NCBI GenBank assembly: GCA_965205595.1
Contig: CBDBHI010000050.1
Span: 1 to 64,000, forward strand
Origin: CATQHP01 sp965205595
Lineage (GTDB): Bacteria; Acidobacteriota; Terriglobia; Bryobacterales; UBA6623
Reading direction: 5' to 3'
DNA length: 64,000 nucleotides
In this document: one piece after another, positions 61,730 through 64,000 of the stretch
Position numbering within the stretch: the first letter of the stretch is position 1
Layout: every line of letters starts with the position of its first letter
Translations under genes and position numbers: made by a program
The notes under the pieces: model-generated
Database searches by the model: none
What the model was told of the DNA's origin: nothing
The model's input: the letters and a program-made list of their open reading frames with translations, nothing else

Positions 61730-63838
61730 CTACGGCGTGGACGCACCGTTGGTCACAAAGAGCCCGTCGACAATTGGCGCGGTGCTGTCGAATTGGGTCA
61801 GCGGATTGAGTCCCAACAGCCATTCGACGGTACGGACAATTGAGGGAGTTGAAATGAATTCCTCGACGACTTTCTCGCGGTGAACCGGGCCGCCGGCCAC
61901 GATAGCGCCTTTGAGATTCCCTGACAGGGGGACGACGAACAGGGCCGTTTCGGCAAAGGCAGGCGCGCCTTCGATGGCCTCAAGCAACCTACCAAGCTGG
62001 CCGTCCTGGGCTTCGGCTGATCCGCTGAGGCGAACCGCCGTGAGCGACGCTAAGCCGTCCGCCCTGCTCGTCACCAACGTATCGATCGTTTTTCCACCAG
62101 AGAAGCCGTAGATCTCCGTCGAGAGTCCTGCGTCCTTAGCGTTAGACCACAGCGTGCCGGCCGGGGGCGCGGCGGCCCGCGCAATCGAGCCGAGCTGATC
62201 GGAAGGCAATCGCCCCGCTGCGATGGCCGGACCCAACTTTGTGAGCAAGTCAGTCTCGATCCCACTACTCAGCCAAGCCAGTTGCGACAACTCGTCACGG
62301 CCGGCCACTACGACTCCGGCGAGGTGTGTGAAACGCTTTTTCAGGTCCTGCCAGGCGGCACCGCGAGCATCGCCAAGAACCATCACAACATGCTTAACGG
62401 CTGCGGGAATTGCAGGCAGCGGGAGCGGCCGATCCGGCAGGTTGTCCACGGCGGCGGCGGTCAAAAAGGCTCGCTGTTCGGCGGTCAATGCGGGCAGCAC
62501 TCCGGCCAGACCGCCGTTTTCGGTGTCGCCCTTGCCACTTAAGTAGACTGTGCCGCCGTCTGGCAAAGCGGCGACGGCGGTCGGAAACCAGCCGGTCGGC
62601 AGCGCCCCAACGACATTGACAAGCGCCTCTGAAACATCGGCGACCACGATGCTGTTGTTACCAGAATTGGCGATATACAGTTTACCCCCCGCCCCAAGCG
62701 CGAGGCCGGTCGGAAGCGATCCGATCGGCGACTCCAGCCGTGGCGAAACCGCAACGACCTGGATCAGCTCAAATCGGTTCTGCTCACTCATCCCTAGCGA
62801 CCAAACACTATCGGTATAGGCGCAGGCGACGAGTAACCGGGCCGGGAATCGCTGTGCTTCGTCGTCTGGAGAATCGGGGTCGAGCACCTCAATCTCGCCC
62901 GGGGCAATCAAAAAATCGGTCGGGTGCTCGCCGACCGCTATTCGCTCGACAAGTCTGCGATCAGAAAGACGATAGAGCCCAAGCGACGCTTCCGCCCAGT
63001 GGCTGATGAGCAGATGTTTGCCGTCGGGAGTCACCCGCATGCGGTAAGGGGCGGCGCCGGTTCTGAAATCGCCGAGCACGAGGCCCGATTGGGAATTGAT
63101 CACGGTCACCTTACCGGCCAGCAGGTCGGCGGCGTAGAGCAGACGGTCGTCAGCGTCGAAGCGAACATCTCCGACCAGGCTCGGCTCGATGCGCGCCTCG
63201 GCCGGAACGAGCGGAAACTCACGTTCGAAATTCAGCTTGCCGTCGTCAAACGAAAACTCGAAGACGCTGCCGCGGGTGCCGCCGCCCACGTAAACCTTAT
63301 CGCCACGGCGGTTCAGCGTCAGTCCGAGCCAGGCATCAGGCAACTCGACCCTTTGGACGAGTTCCGTCGTGGCGAGCTCGACCACGCTGATCGATGGCGT
63401 CTCGTAGCCGGCCTCGAGCACCAACAGATGTTTGCCGTCGCGCGATACCTCGAGCGACATCGGCAGGCTGCGGAGCACAACCTGCGTGCCCGAGGGAGTA
63501 ATTCGTTGGCCCGTTGGCAGCAAGGAACTGCCGTCCGCTTGCCGTCCGGGTGTGTTCTGCCCGCTTGCTGCGAACGCCGCGATAAGCAGCAGAATTAGCC
63601 CGCATTTCTCACCACGTGGCGAGAGAAAGTGCGTGAGAGGTGCGTCAATACGAGGCGGGCGACGGTCGGCGCGTGGAGGCGTACTTGACCGTCCGTCGAG
63701 CACGACGATCGAGCGCAACGAAGTAGTGGCGCACCTATCGCGTGCTTTCGCCGTCAGGTGGTGAGAAATGCGGGCTAGTAGGGTTTTTGTGCGATCAAGG
63801 CAGCTGTGGCGGGACCTTTGCTCTCTTGCTCTACACAC
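61730..63838 (-). CDS. Exported beta-propeller (YVTN-like) protein, signal peptide split by a 182-bp repeat
   Basis: A 702-residue frame. The mature part is a YVTN/40-residue-type beta-propeller (VSRDGKHLLVLEAGYETPS, NRRGDKVYVGGGTRGSV, DDRLLYAADLLAGKVTVIN, TPDGKHLLISHWAEA) with a C-terminal phosphoesterase-like region (HVVMVLGDARG). The N-terminal 95 residues run through a 182-bp mobile repeat (63596-63777). Removing it leaves ...DRTKTLL-ILLLIAAFAASGQ, a complete signal peptide starting from GTG 63838. The insertion adds exactly 60 codons without a stop. The gene overlaps the upstream methyltransferase stop by 64 bp. Confidence 0.78.
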   Translation of the reverse strand: MCRAREQRSRHSCLDRTKTLLARISHHLTAKARDRCATTSLRSIVVLDGRSSTPPRADRRPPRIDAPLTHFLSPRGEKCGLILLLIAAFAASGQNTPGRQADGSSLLPTGQRITPSGTQVVLRSLPMSLEVSRDGKHLLVLEAGYETPSISVVELATTELVQRVELPDAWLGLTLNRRGDKVYVGGGTRGSVFEFSFDDGKLNFEREFPLVPAEARIEPSLVGDVRFDADDRLLYAADLLAGKVTVINSQSGLVLGDFRTGAAPYRMRVTPDGKHLLISHWAEASLGLYRLSDRRLVERIAVGEHPTDFLIAPGEIEVLDPDSPDDEAQRFPARLLVACAYTDSVWSLGMSEQNRFELIQVVAVSPRLESPIGSLPTGLALGAGGKLYIANSGNNSIVVADVSEALVNVVGALPTGWFPTAVAALPDGGTVYLSGKGDTENGGLAGVLPALTAEQRAFLTAAAVDNLPDRPLPLPAIPAAVKHVVMVLGDARGAAWQDLKKRFTHLAGVVVAGRDELSQLAWLSSGIETDLLTKLGPAIAAGRLPSDQLGSIARAAAPPAGTLWSNAKDAGLSTEIYGFSGGKTIDTLVTSRADGLASLTAVRLSGSAEAQDGQLGRLLEAIEGAPAFAETALFVVPLSGNLKGAIVAGGPVHREKVVEEFISTPSIVRTVEWLLGLNPLTQFDSTAPIVDGLFVTNGASTP
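63596..63777 (+). repeat. 182-bp palindromic TA-flanked repeat, full copy B, inside a signal peptide
   Basis: The ends are TAGCCCGCATTTCTCACCAC and GTGGTGAGAAATGCGGGCTA, as in copy A (6779-6960), which lies in the opposite orientation. Exactly 182 bp with TA on each side. The right TA and the next base form the methyltransferase's TAG stop (63775-63777, minus strand). Without the repeat that stop would be TAA in the same place. Confidence 0.88.
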
Positions 63839-64000
63839 TCTTCTTCGTAACGTAGCACGCGAAAATCAGAGAAAATCTCAACCAGCTCGTTCGGCCGCAA
63901 GCGGTACGCCGGGTTCTTCGGACCCCGGCCGCTCGCTGAAGTCGTCGCCAAAAAAGTCTTGTAAACGACGATGCCGCCAGGTCGCAACGCGTCGATCAAT
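63775..64000 (-). CDS. Class I SAM-dependent methyltransferase (TehB-like), C-terminal part, cut by window edge
   Basis: The last 75 codons of a methyltransferase: LRPGGIVVYKTFL (the strand-5/PGG motif), GPKNPAYRLRPNELVEIFSDFRVLRYEEE and TAALIAQKPY at the end. This matches the C-terminal half of TehB-like class I methyltransferases. The SAM-binding GxGxG lies outside the window. The gene continues beyond 64000. Confidence 0.75.
   Translation of the reverse strand, partial: LIDALRPGGIVVYKTFLATTSASGRGPKNPAYRLRPNELVEIFSDFRVLRYEEECVEQESKGPATAALIAQKPY

Noticed and set aside
63432..63764. Open frames through the 182-bp repeats (peptides with SPRGERKCVRGA)
   Set aside because: Coding potential comes from the repeat itself; no start signal and no family. 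Treated as repeat, not gene.
1..64000. tRNA or rRNA genes
   Set aside because: Scanning the gaps between genes showed no cloverleaf with a GTTCRA-type T-loop and CCA end, and no rRNA-like sequence.

Overview
The window looks like chromosomal DNA of an Acidobacteriota bacterium, most probably of the Bryobacterales/Solibacteres group. This is inferred, not proven. The strongest pointer is that two large secreted proteins (7783-9888 and 14637-17906) end in the same C-terminal module (GxVNAASF...GLTPGFVGLYQVNV type), which I recognise as the TIGR03437 'Solibacter C-terminal' domain. The GC-rich coding, the many secreted hydrolases, PIG-L, DUF6807 and NIPSNAP proteins, and a long IleS fit the same group. 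No rRNA, tRNA, CRISPR array or prophage was seen.

Layout. 1-3955: start of a REP-associated (Y1/RAYT) transposase cut by the window edge, then an IS481-like element broken by an IS21-family istA/istB element. 3956-7147: intergenic DNA with short repeats, a Gfo/Idh/MocA oxidoreductase, a frameshifted IS630-type element, and a 182-bp palindromic TA-flanked repeat directly next to it. 7148-22126: mostly exported functions: a secreted protein with a matrixin-like metalloprotease, a sugar isomerase, a MATE exporter, a TPR operon with two small helical exported proteins, a subtilase, then a heparinase-like protein, a type I sulfatase and a DUF6807 lipoprotein. 22123-31628: housekeeping (pyrC, pyrB, an AIM24-like protein, ligA, a diacylglycerol-kinase-like protein, a YdjM-like membrane hydrolase). 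31767-38227: PIG-L deacetylase, SprT-like protease, DUF899 protein, an exported metallopeptidase gene cut in two by a dead IS630 copy, and an RRM protein with a clear terminator. 38357-41546: two related IS481-like elements 17 bp apart. 41572-63596: membrane glycosidase, Tat-type isomerase, HD protein, FadN-like beta-oxidation enzyme, ftsY-ribD-ribE, SDR-miaA, amidohydrolase, M1 peptidase, class I aldolase, NIPSNAP, ileS and a beta-propeller protein. 63596-64000: a second 182-bp palindromic element inside the beta-propeller signal peptide, and the 3' end of a methyltransferase gene.

How it works together. Conserved cytoplasmic functions (pyrimidine and riboflavin synthesis, DNA ligation, protein targeting, tRNA modification and charging) alternate with extracytoplasmic carbohydrate and protein degradation. 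Mobile DNA is concentrated at 0-7 kb and 36-41.5 kb. The most notable observation is a 182-bp inverted-repeat element: two full copies, one partial copy and one relic. One full copy sits in frame inside a signal peptide; taking it out in silico, leaving one TA, rebuilds a normal signal sequence. Several genes have a -10-like hexamer ending 7-10 nt before the start codon and no leader, including a ligA/dagK pair whose start codons are only 22 bp apart on opposite strands.
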